A stretch of 45,233 nucleotides of DNA, taken from positions 1 through 45,233 of the forward strand of contig JAMOZS010000018.1 in assembly GCA_023667765.1 (NCBI GenBank), written 5' to 3'. Each line of letters opens with the position of its first letter. The stretch's first letter is position 1. The stretch comes from Roseburia sp. Lineage in GTDB: Bacteria; Bacillota; Clostridia; Lachnospirales; Lachnospiraceae. The position numbers and the translations under genes were made by a program. The notes beneath the pieces are model-generated. The model saw nothing but the letters and a program-made list of their open reading frames with translations, was not told where the DNA came from and did not search any database. Positions 25,365-33,811 of the stretch are shown in pieces.

Positions 25365-25393
25365 AACAGAGTCTCCTTTTTTATGATATTTGC

Positions 25394-25422
25394 TTGTGAT
25401 TTATGTCATAATCTTTTATAAT
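25394..25422 (+). promoter_or_regulatory. Promoter of the GH13-like gene
   Basis: TTGTGA (25394-25399) and TATAAT (25417-25422) with a 17-base spacer, ~78 bases before the ATG at 25500. Confidence 0.65.
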
Positions 25423-25499
25423 ACCTATGTATCAATATAACTTGTCAGGCAGAAAAAAGCAAGCAGTATTGACAGGAAGAGATGAAAGGCGGAGGCAGT

Positions 25500-27356
25500 A
25501 TGAATAATAGACAATCACCATATCCCTTGGGGGCGCATTATGAGAAGGGGAAAATCCGTTTTGCCTTTGCTTCCGTACACGAAAACTGTGGTGTGCTGTT
25601 ATATGATAGAAAAACAGGCGCATTACTGGACAAAAGACCTTTCCGGGTAAAAGACAGGATAGGGAATATTTATGGCAGCTGCATGAAGCTGGCCAATCCG
25701 AATGCTGTGACTTATCAGTTTTATGAGGAAGATAAGGTCATACCGGATGCTTATGCAAGGGCTTTTTCGGACAGGGGAGTCTATGGCAGGGCATGCAGGC
25801 CGGAGGAATTAAAAGCAGTTATCTATACAGACCGTTACGATTGGGGAGAGGATGTAAATCCCCGGATTCCCTATGAAAACTGTCTGTGTTATTGTCTGCA
25901 TGTGAGAGGATTTACCGCTCATAAATCCTCTAAGGCGGCGGCAAGGGGAACCTTTGCAGGATTGATGGAAAAGCTTCCCTATTTAAAGGAAACGGGTATT
26001 ACGACGCTGGAGTTTCAGCCCCTTTATGAATTTGTGGAGCATCCCGTAGCCCAAGAGGAAGAACTTTTTTTGCAGCCCAATCAGGAGAGCAAATTGAATT
26101 ACTGGGGTTATACAAAGGGCTATTATTATGCGCCGAAGGGAAGCTACAGCGCCTGTCAGGATGCCGTCAGGGAATGTAAGGATATGATTCGGAGCCTGCA
26201 TAAGAACGGGATGGAGGCCGTGCTGCAATTTTATTTCGACAGGAATACCACCGGAAGAGAAATTCTGGATATCCTGCGCTTTTGGGTGTTGGAATACCAT
26301 GTGGACGGGTTTCATCTGATGGGAGCGGATTTACCCGTTCAGGATTTGGCAAGAGACCCTATGCTCGCGGATACGAAGCTCTGGTATTATAGCTTTGACG
26401 GGATAGGCATAAAGGATAAGGAGGCCTGGAGCCATTTGGCCCGGCTTGCGGTATATGAGGATTCCTATCTTTTTGATATGCGCAAATATCTGAAGGGCGA
26501 TGAGGATATGGTGGCAAAGGTGCTTTATCAGATGCGCCATATTCCCGAGGGGACAGGACGGATTCATTTTCTCAGTAATTATTATGGCCTGACATTGATG
26601 GACACATTTTCCTATGACAGAAAGCATAATGAGGCGAATGGCGAGGATAACCGGGACGGCGGCGATTACAATTGCAGCTGGAATTGCGGCGAGGAGGGAG
26701 CTACCCGTAAGAAAAGGATTCAGCGGTTGCGAAAACAGCTATATAAAAATGCATTGTGTATGTTGTTTTTCACAAGCTCGACGCCCCTGATTTTTATGGG
26801 GGATGAATTTGGAAATTCTCAGGGGGGAAATAATAATCCCTATTGTCAGGACAATGATACCACCTGGCTGAATTGGCGGGATTTGGATAAAAACAGAGAA
26901 TTGTATACATTTTTCTGCAGTCTTGCCCGGTTGAGAAGAGAGCATCCGGTTCTGCGCCCGCAGGCAGAGCCGAGAGTCATGGACTATATTTCCTGTGGTT
27001 ATCCCGATTTGTCCTATCATGGGCAGAACGCCTGGAGGCCGCAGCTGGAAAGCTATAGCAGGCAGGTAGGAATGATGTATTGCGGCAAATATGCCAGAAC
27101 AGGCAACAGAAGGACGGATGATTTTTTCTATGTGGCCATGAATATGCACTGGGAACCTCACGAACTGGCGCTGCCCAGGCTGCCGAAGGATTTGAAATGG
27201 CAGCTTTCTATTCATACAGATATGTCGGGAGCGCAGACAGGGACGGAAACAAAAGGAGAGGGCGAGAAGGAACTCTTGCCGGCCCTTGCCGGACAGGAGC
27301 CGGTAAAACAGGTTGCCCCCCGCAGTATTTGTATTTTTACAAGCGTAAAGGCTTAA
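25500..27356 (+). CDS. Catalytically dead GH13 protein (glycogen debranching/isoamylase-like)
   Basis: A 618-residue homologue of isoamylase/GlgX debranching enzymes: an N-terminal CBM48-like sandwich (~1-115) and a TIM barrel that keeps KHNEANGEDNRDG, WNCGEEG and MGDEFGNSQGGNNNPYCQDN. The three catalytic carboxylates are gone: the nucleophile Asp in VDGFxxD is M274, the acid/base Glu is Y297, and the HD of region IV is Y361-Y362. Hydrolysis is thus not expected; glucan binding or regulation is inferred. ATG 25482 is possible, but 25500 has GGAGG 4 bases upstream. It has its own promoter. Confidence 0.85.
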   Translation: MNNRQSPYPLGAHYEKGKIRFAFASVHENCGVLLYDRKTGALLDKRPFRVKDRIGNIYGSCMKLANPNAVTYQFYEEDKVIPDAYARAFSDRGVYGRACRPEELKAVIYTDRYDWGEDVNPRIPYENCLCYCLHVRGFTAHKSSKAAARGTFAGLMEKLPYLKETGITTLEFQPLYEFVEHPVAQEEELFLQPNQESKLNYWGYTKGYYYAPKGSYSACQDAVRECKDMIRSLHKNGMEAVLQFYFDRNTTGREILDILRFWVLEYHVDGFHLMGADLPVQDLARDPMLADTKLWYYSFDGIGIKDKEAWSHLARLAVYEDSYLFDMRKYLKGDEDMVAKVLYQMRHIPEGTGRIHFLSNYYGLTLMDTFSYDRKHNEANGEDNRDGGDYNCSWNCGEEGATRKKRIQRLRKQLYKNALCMLFFTSSTPLIFMGDEFGNSQGGNNNPYCQDNDTTWLNWRDLDKNRELYTFFCSLARLRREHPVLRPQAEPRVMDYISCGYPDLSYHGQNAWRPQLESYSRQVGMMYCGKYARTGNRRTDDFFYVAMNMHWEPHELALPRLPKDLKWQLSIHTDMSGAQTGTETKGEGEKELLPALAGQEPVKQVAPRSICIFTSVKA

Positions 27357-27396
27357 GAGGTATTCGGGCTAAACTGCTCTGACAGGGAGGATTCGT

Positions 27397-27939
27397 ATGA
27401 GCAAGTTTTGGAAGCATTTAAAAACCATATCCTATCATAAATATCTGGTTGCCAGAGGCTGTTTTCAGATAGGGCTGTATAAGCAGGGACTTTTGCATGA
27501 TATGTCCAAGTACAGTCCGACGGAATTTTTAGTAGGAGTAAAGTATTACCAGGGGAACCGGAGTCCCAATAATGCGGAGAGAGAGGACAGGGGCTATTCT
27601 GCGGCATGGCTCCATCACAAGGGACGTAATAAGCATCACTACGAATATTGGATTGACTACAGCGTTCAAAGCGCCGAGGGAGGCATGGTGCCGGTTCCCA
27701 TGCCGGACCGTTATATTGCGGAGATGATAATGGATCGTATCGCCGCCGCCAAGGTTTATGAGGGCGATAAGTATACAGATGCATCGGCTCTAAGGTACTA
27801 TTGCAAGAGAGGAACGGGTCAGGCTCCGATTCATGAAAAGACCGCAAAAAAGCTGCTTTATTATCTGGAGCTGCTTGCACAGGAGGGAGAAAAGGCTGCT
27901 TTCGCCCGCATCAAAAAGGAGTTGGCGGGTAAAAAATAA
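27397..27939 (+). CDS. DUF5662 family protein
   Basis: A 180-residue protein starting KFWKHLKTISYHKYLVARGCF, with LLHDMSKYSPTEF and HHKGRNKHHYEYW blocks typical of DUF5662. The HD and multiple His suggest a metal site like HD-domain proteins, but activity is unknown. It starts 40 bases after the GH13-like gene with GGGAGG before the ATG and probably shares its transcript. Confidence 0.8.
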   Translation: MSKFWKHLKTISYHKYLVARGCFQIGLYKQGLLHDMSKYSPTEFLVGVKYYQGNRSPNNAEREDRGYSAAWLHHKGRNKHHYEYWIDYSVQSAEGGMVPVPMPDRYIAEMIMDRIAAAKVYEGDKYTDASALRYYCKRGTGQAPIHEKTAKKLLYYLELLAQEGEKAAFARIKKELAGKK

Positions 27940-28007
27940 TGGTGTACAGGCAAACTTTATCCGGAGGAGGAATATGATAAGATAAAGCCTATAAAGGGTA
28001 TCATCTT

Positions 28008-28322
28008 ATGAATTGCTGGATTATTTTCATTTTGCTGCTTTTTTGCGGCGGAAATAATGGATGCGGATGCAATAACGCAGGAGATTGCAGAGAAAGTCGC
28101 CAGAACGGAGACTGTGGCTGCGGCCGTGACAGAGGCCGTGACAGAGATTGCGACAGAAACCGCGACAGAGACCGTGACTGTGATTGTGACAGAGACCGTG
28201 ACAGGGATTGTGACAGAGACAGCGACTGCGGATGCAACGACAGAATTCCTTCTCCCAGAAATAATGATTTTCCCAGTTACAACAGCTGTGGAGAGAACCG
28301 CGGATGCGACAGGGATTCATAA
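28008..28322 (+). CDS. Small Cys-rich protein with Arg-Asp repeats
   Basis: A 104-residue protein: a hydrophobic N-terminus (MNCWIIFILLLFCGG), a Gly/Asn/Cys segment, then ~45 residues of alternating Arg and Asp with interspersed Cys, and a Cys-containing tail. It resembles by eye the small high-cysteine proteins common in Lachnospiraceae (some databases name them chorion-class high-cysteine proteins). Role unknown; a surface or spore-coat location is a guess. The binding site is weak (AAAGGG). A terminator follows. Confidence 0.55.
   Translation: MNCWIIFILLLFCGGNNGCGCNNAGDCRESRQNGDCGCGRDRGRDRDCDRNRDRDRDCDCDRDRDRDCDRDSDCGCNDRIPSPRNNDFPSYNSCGENRGCDRDS
28122..28230 (+). repeat. Short-period GAC/AGA repeat encoding Arg-Asp
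   Basis: Degenerate units of about 6-18 bases built from CGTGACAGA-like words fill the middle of the Cys-rich gene. All frames lack stops here, which creates spurious overlapping ORFs on both strands. Confidence 0.7.
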
Positions 28323-28352
28323 AAAATCGGTAAATGAATTAAAAAGGGAATG

Positions 28353-28384
28353 GACTGCGGCAGAGGCTGCAGTCTTTTTCTTTG
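28353..28384 (+). terminator. Rho-independent terminator
   Basis: GACTGCGGC (28353-28361) pairs with GCTGCAGTC (28366-28374) around AGAG, with one G-U pair, followed by TTTTTCTTTG. Confidence 0.85.
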
Positions 28385-28458
28385 TTTGTCCGAAGCAGGC
28401 GCTTTTATGAATGCGGGCTGAACTGTTACTTTTGAAAGGCAAATTTTAGGAAAAAGAA

Positions 28459-28486
28459 TTTACAATGATAAATTTTGTGGTACAAT
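28459..28486 (+). promoter_or_regulatory. Promoter of the lactonase-like gene
   Basis: TTTACA (28459-28464), a 16-base spacer, TACAAT (28481-28486) preceded by TGG (extended -10). Confidence 0.65.
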
Positions 28487-28517
28487 AATCTAAATGCGAA
28501 TAAAGGAGGCGTCAGCT

Positions 28518-29570
28518 ATGGAAAAAGCAAAATATGTGGCGTATGTCTCTACTTATACACAGGGAGACAACCACGGCATTAAAATATATGATGTGGATAT
28601 GAAGAAGGGCCGGTTTATTGAAAAGGATAAGGTGGAAATCAGCAATTCCTCTTATGTAAGTATTTCTCATAATGGGAAATATTTGTATTCTATTACTGAT
28701 TTTGGGGTGGAAGCCTATGTGATTATGCCCGACGGAAGTTTGGAATTTATGAATTTTGCGCCAATCAACGGTATGAGAGGCTGTTATGTATCTACCGATT
28801 ATACGGACGGCTATCTGTTTGTGGCAGGTTATCATGACGGTAAGCTCACCGTCCTCAGGCTGAAGGAGGACGGTTCTATCGGCGAGATTACGGATGAAAT
28901 ATTCCATAAAGGGCTGGGCAGCGGTGTGGAGCGTAATTTCAGGCCCCATATCAACTGTGCGAGAATGACGCATGACAATAAATATCTGTTGGTGGCAGAC
29001 CAGGGAATGGACCATGTAAATGTATATGAATTCAATGTGGATTATGGTACGGTGAAGCTGGTGGATATCATTAGAAGCGAGTTGGAGTCTGCTCCGAGAC
29101 ATATTAAAATTTCCAAGGACGGACGCTATATCTATATTGTCCATGAATGGAAATGCTATATTGCCGTCTATTTATATGAGGAGAGAAACGGTAATCCGTA
29201 TTTCGAAAAGGTTCAGACGATACAGACGGTTTCCATGCCTCGAGGCAGCAATAATGCCGCTTCGGCGTTAAGCTTTTCCGCGGATTATAAATATCTTTTA
29301 AGCTCCAATGCGGGCGATAATTCCGTGGTGGTCTATCATGTAAATGAAAAGGACGGCACACTGACTCAGAATTTTTGTCTGCCTATCAGCGGAGAGTATC
29401 CTAAGGATGCGGAGCTGTTTCCCAATAATAAATTTTTAGTGTCTCTCAATCATGAGACCAATACTATGACCTTTTTCCATATAGATTTGGAGAAGGGAAC
29501 CATGGTTATGAACGGCGCTCCCGTCAAGGTGAACCAGCCGAACTGTATTGTGTTTCACAAAATTTCCTGA
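28518..29570 (+). CDS. Lactonase-family beta-propeller protein (6-phosphogluconolactonase-like)
   Basis: A 350-residue seven-bladed propeller of the YkgB/Pgl lactonase family (COG2706). Repeating blades such as SHNGKYLYSI, THDNKYLLVADQG, SKDGRYIYIVHE and SADYKYLLSSNAGDN are visible, and RPHINCAR and NHETNTMTFF match the family. Members may hydrolyse 6-phosphogluconolactone in the pentose phosphate pathway, but many have unproven activity. ATG 28518 follows AAAGGAGG with an 8-base spacer; an upstream ATG at 28494 is less likely. Own promoter and terminator, so a single-gene unit. Confidence 0.85.
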   Translation: MEKAKYVAYVSTYTQGDNHGIKIYDVDMKKGRFIEKDKVEISNSSYVSISHNGKYLYSITDFGVEAYVIMPDGSLEFMNFAPINGMRGCYVSTDYTDGYLFVAGYHDGKLTVLRLKEDGSIGEITDEIFHKGLGSGVERNFRPHINCARMTHDNKYLLVADQGMDHVNVYEFNVDYGTVKLVDIIRSELESAPRHIKISKDGRYIYIVHEWKCYIAVYLYEERNGNPYFEKVQTIQTVSMPRGSNNAASALSFSADYKYLLSSNAGDNSVVVYHVNEKDGTLTQNFCLPISGEYPKDAELFPNNKFLVSLNHETNTMTFFHIDLEKGTMVMNGAPVKVNQPNCIVFHKIS

Positions 29571-29573
29571 ATC

Positions 29574-29606
29574 AAAAATCCCGGGGCGTTAAGTCGCGGG
29601 ATTTTT
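29574..29606. terminator. Bidirectional terminator between lactonase gene and aroC
   Basis: AAAAATCCC (29574-29582) pairs with GGGATTTTT (29598-29606), with an inner GCG/CGC pair. It has a T-run on both strands and lies between convergent genes. Confidence 0.85.
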
Positions 29607-29665
29607 AAACCATAAAAAGCAAAAAACAGCAAGAGCCGGGAATTGTGTTTGCATAAGGCTTCTCA

Positions 29666-30766
29666 TTATTTGTGGTAAAAGGCAGTCATGTCCTCCAGTT
29701 TTGCAGACATGTTGAGCATCATGGCGTCCAGCAGGGTAATGGCAGTCATGCATTCCATTACCACAACGGCCCTGGGGACGATAACCGGGTCATGGCGTCC
29801 TTTGATGTGGATGTCAATATTTTCACCGTCCCGGTTTATGGTCTGCTGCGTGGAGAAGATGGAGGGGGTGGGCTTCACGGAAGCTTTGATGAAGATAGTA
29901 TCTCCATCGCTGATGCCGCCCAGAATGCCGCCTGCATGGTTGGTACGCTTGCCGATTTGTCCCTCTGCGGAGAAGAAGGCGTCATTATTCTTGCTGCCTC
30001 TGCGTGTGCTTACGGCGGTGCCTGCGCCTATTTCCACGGCCTTTACGGCTCCGATGGACATGATGGCTTTAGCCAGGTTGGCGTCCAGCTTTTCAAATAC
30101 GGGGTCGCCGATGCCGGCGGGCATGCCTTGCACTTCACAAATCATACTGCCGCCTGAGGAGTCGGTTTCGCTTTTTAATTGTTCTATATAAGCTACGGCT
30201 TCCCTGTCAGCCTGATAATCGGGCATAGCTGTGGCTGTGGTAAGCCGGGCCGTCTCGTCAAAGCGGGAAAAATCCACCGTTACAGGGCCGATGGAATAGG
30301 TATAAGCCCTTACGGTGACGCCCATCTGTTCCAGAAGCTTGCAGGCAATGGCTCCGGCGGCCACACGGCCAATGGTCTCTCTGCCGGAGGAGCGTCCTCC
30401 GCCTCTGTAATCCCTGAAGCCATATTTTTTGTCAAAGGTATAATCGGCATGTCCGGGCCGGTAGTATTCGGCAATCTCTTTATAATCCCCGGATATCTGG
30501 GAGGTGTTTCGCACCATGAGAGAGATGGGAGTGCCTGTGGTGCGTCCCTCGAATAGGCCGGAGAGGATTTGGATAGTATCGTCCTCTTTGCGAGGAGTGG
30601 TAATGCTGCTGGCGCCGGGCTTTCTTCTGTCCAGATAGCGTTGAATATCGTCGCCGCACAGCGCAAGGCCTGCGGGACAGCCGTCTATGACAACGCCCAG
30701 AGCTTCTCCGTGAGATTCCCCCCATGTTGTAATGCGAAAAATGGTGCCGAATGTAGAACCTGCCAT
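29666..30766 (-). CDS. aroC: Chorismate synthase
   Basis: Makes chorismate from EPSP, the last shikimate-pathway step, using reduced FMN. Family signatures are intact: TFRIT-like start, GESHGEALG, RPGHADYTFDKKYG with FRDYRGGGRSS, and the C-terminal RHDPVIVPRA block. The frame extends six codons upstream to a TTG at 30784, but GGAGGT lies 7 bases before the ATG at 30766. At 366 residues it is a normal length. It is the only aromatic-pathway gene in the window and has its own promoter. Confidence 0.96.
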   Translation of the reverse strand: MAGSTFGTIFRITTWGESHGEALGVVIDGCPAGLALCGDDIQRYLDRRKPGASSITTPRKEDDTIQILSGLFEGRTTGTPISLMVRNTSQISGDYKEIAEYYRPGHADYTFDKKYGFRDYRGGGRSSGRETIGRVAAGAIACKLLEQMGVTVRAYTYSIGPVTVDFSRFDETARLTTATAMPDYQADREAVAYIEQLKSETDSSGGSMICEVQGMPAGIGDPVFEKLDANLAKAIMSIGAVKAVEIGAGTAVSTRRGSKNNDAFFSAEGQIGKRTNHAGGILGGISDGDTIFIKASVKPTPSIFSTQQTINRDGENIDIHIKGRHDPVIVPRAVVVMECMTAITLLDAMMLNMSAKLEDMTAFYHK

Positions 30767-30799
30767 CTGAATGACCTCCTGCAAATGATTTCAAAGGAA

Positions 30800-30828
30800 A
30801 TTATATCGGAAAGCATTCCAAAAGGCAA
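30800..30828 (-). promoter_or_regulatory. Promoter of aroC
   Basis: On the minus strand TTGCCT (30828-30823) and TATAAT (30805-30800) with a 17-base spacer, 34 bases before the ATG. Confidence 0.7.
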
Positions 30829-30956
30829 CTTTTTTAGAAAAAATAGTGCATATCTGTGAAAAGTATGATAATATGCAATTAAAAGTAACAGTTATCATAG
30901 GCTTACAGTAGTCATATTGGCTTTTGACAACAGATATAAAAAGGATTTGGGAACCC

Positions 30957-32030
30957 ATGAAAAAGACTCTGGAAGAGCGCATCAAATCAAGATGTATTAA
31001 ATTCGGCAGGAAAAACAGATTGTGCAGTATCCTGATAGTACCTGTACTGGTGGTCAGTATGTTTTTTTTGCATGCATGCAGATATTTACGGGACAATACA
31101 AAAAGGCTTGCCATGGCGTCCATGGCCTTTTGTCTGTTTACCGTTTACAGCAGCTTTTCCTTTCCCATGTTTATCAGTGAGAATGGGCAGAGAAGTATGT
31201 TCGATGAGATGCTGGACGCTTCGGGGCGCACGGTAACGCTGGCCCAGGAGGAGGTTCTGGATTTAGAGAATGTGGAGATTCTGGAGGACGAGGACGTCAT
31301 AGAGGACGGCGAGTATGACGAGGCGTCTCACGGGCTTACGATTATTGATAAGTATGAAGCGGATGAAATCTTATCTTCTATCCGGAACAGATATCCTGAC
31401 AATGACGGGAAGCAGGAGACGGAGCCGGAGGATATCCGGGAGTATTGCTTCTCGCCGGACGACTGGAGGCTGGTACTGATTAATAAGCAGCATTCTATCC
31501 CTGAGGATTACAGCTTTACCTTCGGTACGATTAATACCTTAAAGGGAAAGATGCAGTGCGACGAGAGAATTATAGATGATTTGTCCGATATGCTTACCGC
31601 CGCCAAGGAGGAGGATATCCATCTGACAATCTGTTCTCCTTACCGGGATTTGGAATATCAGAAAATGTTGTTTAACCGTAAGATAAACCGTTATCTGAAG
31701 AAGGGAATGTCCTATGTGGAGGCCTATAGACTGTCCAGCCAGGTGGTTACCGTTCCGGGAGCCAGCGAGCATCAGCTGGGTCTTGCGCTGGATATTGTAT
31801 GCAGCAGCTATCTGGATTTGGACGAGGGCTTCAGCGAAACGCCGGCGGGTATCTGGCTGGCTCAAAACAGTTATAAATATGGTTTTATTCTGCGCTATCC
31901 GAAGGGTAAGGAAGCGATTACGGGCATCGATTATGAGCCATGGCATTTCCGTTATGTGGGAGTGGAGGCCGCTACGGTCATGACGCAGGAGGAATTGACA
32001 TTAGAGGAATTTTGGGAGGAATATCTATAG
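30957..32030 (+). CDS. VanY-like D-Ala-D-Ala carboxypeptidase, membrane anchored
   Basis: A 357-residue protein with a hydrophobic segment at ~24-41 and a second near ~57-70, an acidic linker, and a C-terminal VanY/peptidase M15B domain. Zinc ligands are H272 and D279 in SEHQLGLALD and H330 in EPWHFRYVG; E327 is the likely general base. It would trim the terminal D-Ala from peptidoglycan stem peptides outside the membrane. ATG 30957 is chosen over a TTG at 30924. No vanRS/HAX genes are nearby, so this is probably housekeeping wall maturation and not glycopeptide resistance. Confidence 0.88.
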   Translation: MKKTLEERIKSRCIKFGRKNRLCSILIVPVLVVSMFFLHACRYLRDNTKRLAMASMAFCLFTVYSSFSFPMFISENGQRSMFDEMLDASGRTVTLAQEEVLDLENVEILEDEDVIEDGEYDEASHGLTIIDKYEADEILSSIRNRYPDNDGKQETEPEDIREYCFSPDDWRLVLINKQHSIPEDYSFTFGTINTLKGKMQCDERIIDDLSDMLTAAKEEDIHLTICSPYRDLEYQKMLFNRKINRYLKKGMSYVEAYRLSSQVVTVPGASEHQLGLALDIVCSSYLDLDEGFSETPAGIWLAQNSYKYGFILRYPKGKEAITGIDYEPWHFRYVGVEAATVMTQEELTLEEFWEEYL

Positions 32031-33164
32031 ATGTATCATTTGCTGAAGCAGGAGGGACGGGCAAAACGGGGAGAGCTGGTGACGGTTCATGGAGTGATTC
32101 AGACACCGGTATTTATGAATGTGGGGACGGCTGCGGCTATCAAGGGCGCCGTGTCCTCGGCAGATTTGGAGGAAATCAAGACACAGGTGGAATTGTCTAA
32201 CACCTATCATCTTCATGTGCGGCCCGGAGACGAGATTATCAGGAAGTTGGGCGGGCTGCACCGGTTTATGTCCTGGGAGAAGCCGATTCTCACGGATTCC
32301 GGCGGCTTCCAGGTATTTTCTTTGGCTGGCTTACGGAAAATTAAGGAAGAGGGCGTTTATTTTCACTCTCATGTGGACGGACGCAAGATATTCATGGGAC
32401 CGGAGGAGAGTATGCAGATACAATCCAATCTTGGTTCTACCATAGCCATGGCATTCGACGAATGTGCGCCCAGCAAGGCAGAACGAACCTATGTGCAGGC
32501 TTCCGTTGAACGGACTACCCGATGGCTGGTGCGGTGCAAAAAGGAAATGGACAGGCTGAACAGCCTTGAGGATACCGTTAACAGGGAGCAGCTGCTCTTT
32601 GGCATCAATCAGGGGGCCGTCTATGACGATATTCGCATGGAGCATGCAAAACAGATTGCGGAGCTTGATTTGGACGGTTATGCCGTGGGAGGTCTGGCGG
32701 TAGGAGAGAGCCACGAGGAGATGTATCATGTATTGGAACAGGTGGTGCCGCTTCTTCCCAAGGATAAGCCCACTTATTTGATGGGAGTGGGGACGCCTGC
32801 GAATATTCTGGAAGGAGTGGAGCGGGGCGTGGATTTCTTTGATTGTGTTTATCCTACCAGAAACGGACGCCACGGCCATTTATATACAAATCATGGCAGA
32901 ATCAATCTGTTCAATGCCAGATACGAGTTGGATTCCAGACCGATTGAGGAGGGCTGCGGATGTCCTGCCTGCAGCCGTTATTCCAGAGCTTATATCCGGC
33001 ATTTATTAAAGGCGGGGGAAATGCTGGGAATGCGGCTTTGCGTATTGCATAATCTGTATTTTTATAACACGATGATGGAAGAAATACGGGATGCGCTGGA
33101 CCGGGGCGGCTTTGCCGCCTATAAAAAAGAAAAGCTGGAGCGGATGAATACCCCCATAGATTAA
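32031..33164 (+). CDS. tgt: tRNA-guanine transglycosylase
   Basis: Exchanges guanine 34 of GUN-anticodon tRNAs for a queuine precursor. The 377-residue protein has the substrate pocket motif LTDSGGFQVFS, the nucleophile block DCVYPTRNGRHG and the zinc site CGCPACSRYSRAYIRHL. It begins on the base after the VanY stop codon, so the two are translationally linked. yajC follows, as in many bacteria; queA is not in the window. Confidence 0.95.
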   Translation: MYHLLKQEGRAKRGELVTVHGVIQTPVFMNVGTAAAIKGAVSSADLEEIKTQVELSNTYHLHVRPGDEIIRKLGGLHRFMSWEKPILTDSGGFQVFSLAGLRKIKEEGVYFHSHVDGRKIFMGPEESMQIQSNLGSTIAMAFDECAPSKAERTYVQASVERTTRWLVRCKKEMDRLNSLEDTVNREQLLFGINQGAVYDDIRMEHAKQIAELDLDGYAVGGLAVGESHEEMYHVLEQVVPLLPKDKPTYLMGVGTPANILEGVERGVDFFDCVYPTRNGRHGHLYTNHGRINLFNARYELDSRPIEEGCGCPACSRYSRAYIRHLLKAGEMLGMRLCVLHNLYFYNTMMEEIRDALDRGGFAAYKKEKLERMNTPID

Positions 33165-33210
33165 ATTCCGAATCTAAGGAAACATTTTCGTTGGCATTTC
33201 CCTGAAATAA

Positions 33211-33240
33211 ATTTCTGAAATTTTTTATTTCTGAAATTTT
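33211..33240 (+). repeat. 14-bp direct repeat upstream of yajC
   Basis: ATTTCTGAAATTTT occurs at 33211-33224 and 33227-33240, period 16, just before the yajC promoter. It could be a regulator site; nothing identifies the protein. Confidence 0.5.
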
Positions 33241-33252
33241 GTTGAAAAGGAC

Positions 33253-33281
33253 TTGCCTCCTTACGGGATTTTGTGTATCAT
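33253..33281 (+). promoter_or_regulatory. Promoter of yajC
   Basis: TTGCCT (33253-33258), a 17-base spacer, TATCAT (33276-33281), 48 bases before the ATG. Confidence 0.65.
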
Positions 33282-33328
33282 ACTTACTTGAGAGTTTTCA
33301 TGGCGTCAGTCGCCGGATAGGAGGAATA

Positions 33329-33655
33329 ATGGGTATATTATTGAGTGAGGCAGGTGCGGATGCTGCAGGTACGGGAGCGGTAAGCCTGATTGGTACGTTT
33401 TTACTTTATGCCGTATTTTTGGTGGCAATGTGGTTTATCCTGATAAGGCCTCAGAGTAAAGAAAAGAAGAGGGTAGCGGCGATGCTTTCTTCTATGGAAA
33501 TCGGCGATTGTGTGTTGACCACGTCCGGTTTTTACGGAATTATCATTGATATTACGGATGACACCGTGATTGTTGAATTTGGCAATAACAAGAATTGTCG
33601 TATCCCCATGGACAAGTCAGCTATCAGCCGTATTGAAAAAGCCGGTGAGAATTAA
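33329..33655 (+). CDS. yajC: Preprotein translocase subunit YajC
   Basis: A 108-residue protein with one membrane helix (~20-42) and the YajC core ILIRPQSKEKKR followed by a beta-barrel-like cytoplasmic domain (IEIGDCVLTTSGFYGII). It associates with SecDF to assist protein export. The frame is open back to 33239, but ATG 33329 has GGAGG immediately upstream and gives the family length. secDF does not follow; a terminator ends the unit. Confidence 0.92.
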   Translation: MGILLSEAGADAAGTGAVSLIGTFLLYAVFLVAMWFILIRPQSKEKKRVAAMLSSMEIGDCVLTTSGFYGIIIDITDDTVIVEFGNNKNCRIPMDKSAISRIEKAGEN

Positions 33656-33669
33656 GAGAAAAGAGAAAG

Positions 33670-33695
33670 GCAATGCCGGAAGGCATTGCTTTTTT
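33670..33695 (+). terminator. Rho-independent terminator after yajC
   Basis: GCAATGCC (33670-33677), loop GGAA, GGCATTGC (33682-33689), then six T. Confidence 0.92.
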
Positions 33696-33716
33696 ATTAT
33701 CTTTCATGGCTAACAG

Positions 33717-33745
33717 TTGAAATTTGGCGGGGAATCGGTTATTAT
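33717..33745 (+). promoter_or_regulatory. Promoter of leuB-ilvD-ilvB
   Basis: TTGAAA (33717-33722), a 17-base spacer, TATTAT (33740-33745). The leader to the ATG is only ~60 bases and shows no T-box or attenuator. Confidence 0.65.
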
Positions 33746-33811
33746 GATAAAAGTGATGTTTTATAAATTACAGAAATTATGTCAAATAACAGATAAAAAG
33801 GGAGGTTTTGT

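Noticed and set aside
28057-28410. Long Thr/Glu/Val-rich ORF on the plus strand and Ser/Arg-rich ORFs on the minus strand
   Set aside because: They are other-frame readings of the Arg-Asp repeat, which has no stops in any frame.
30957-32030. Vancomycin resistance gene
   Set aside because: VanY-like domain only; no vanH, ligase, vanX or two-component genes nearby.
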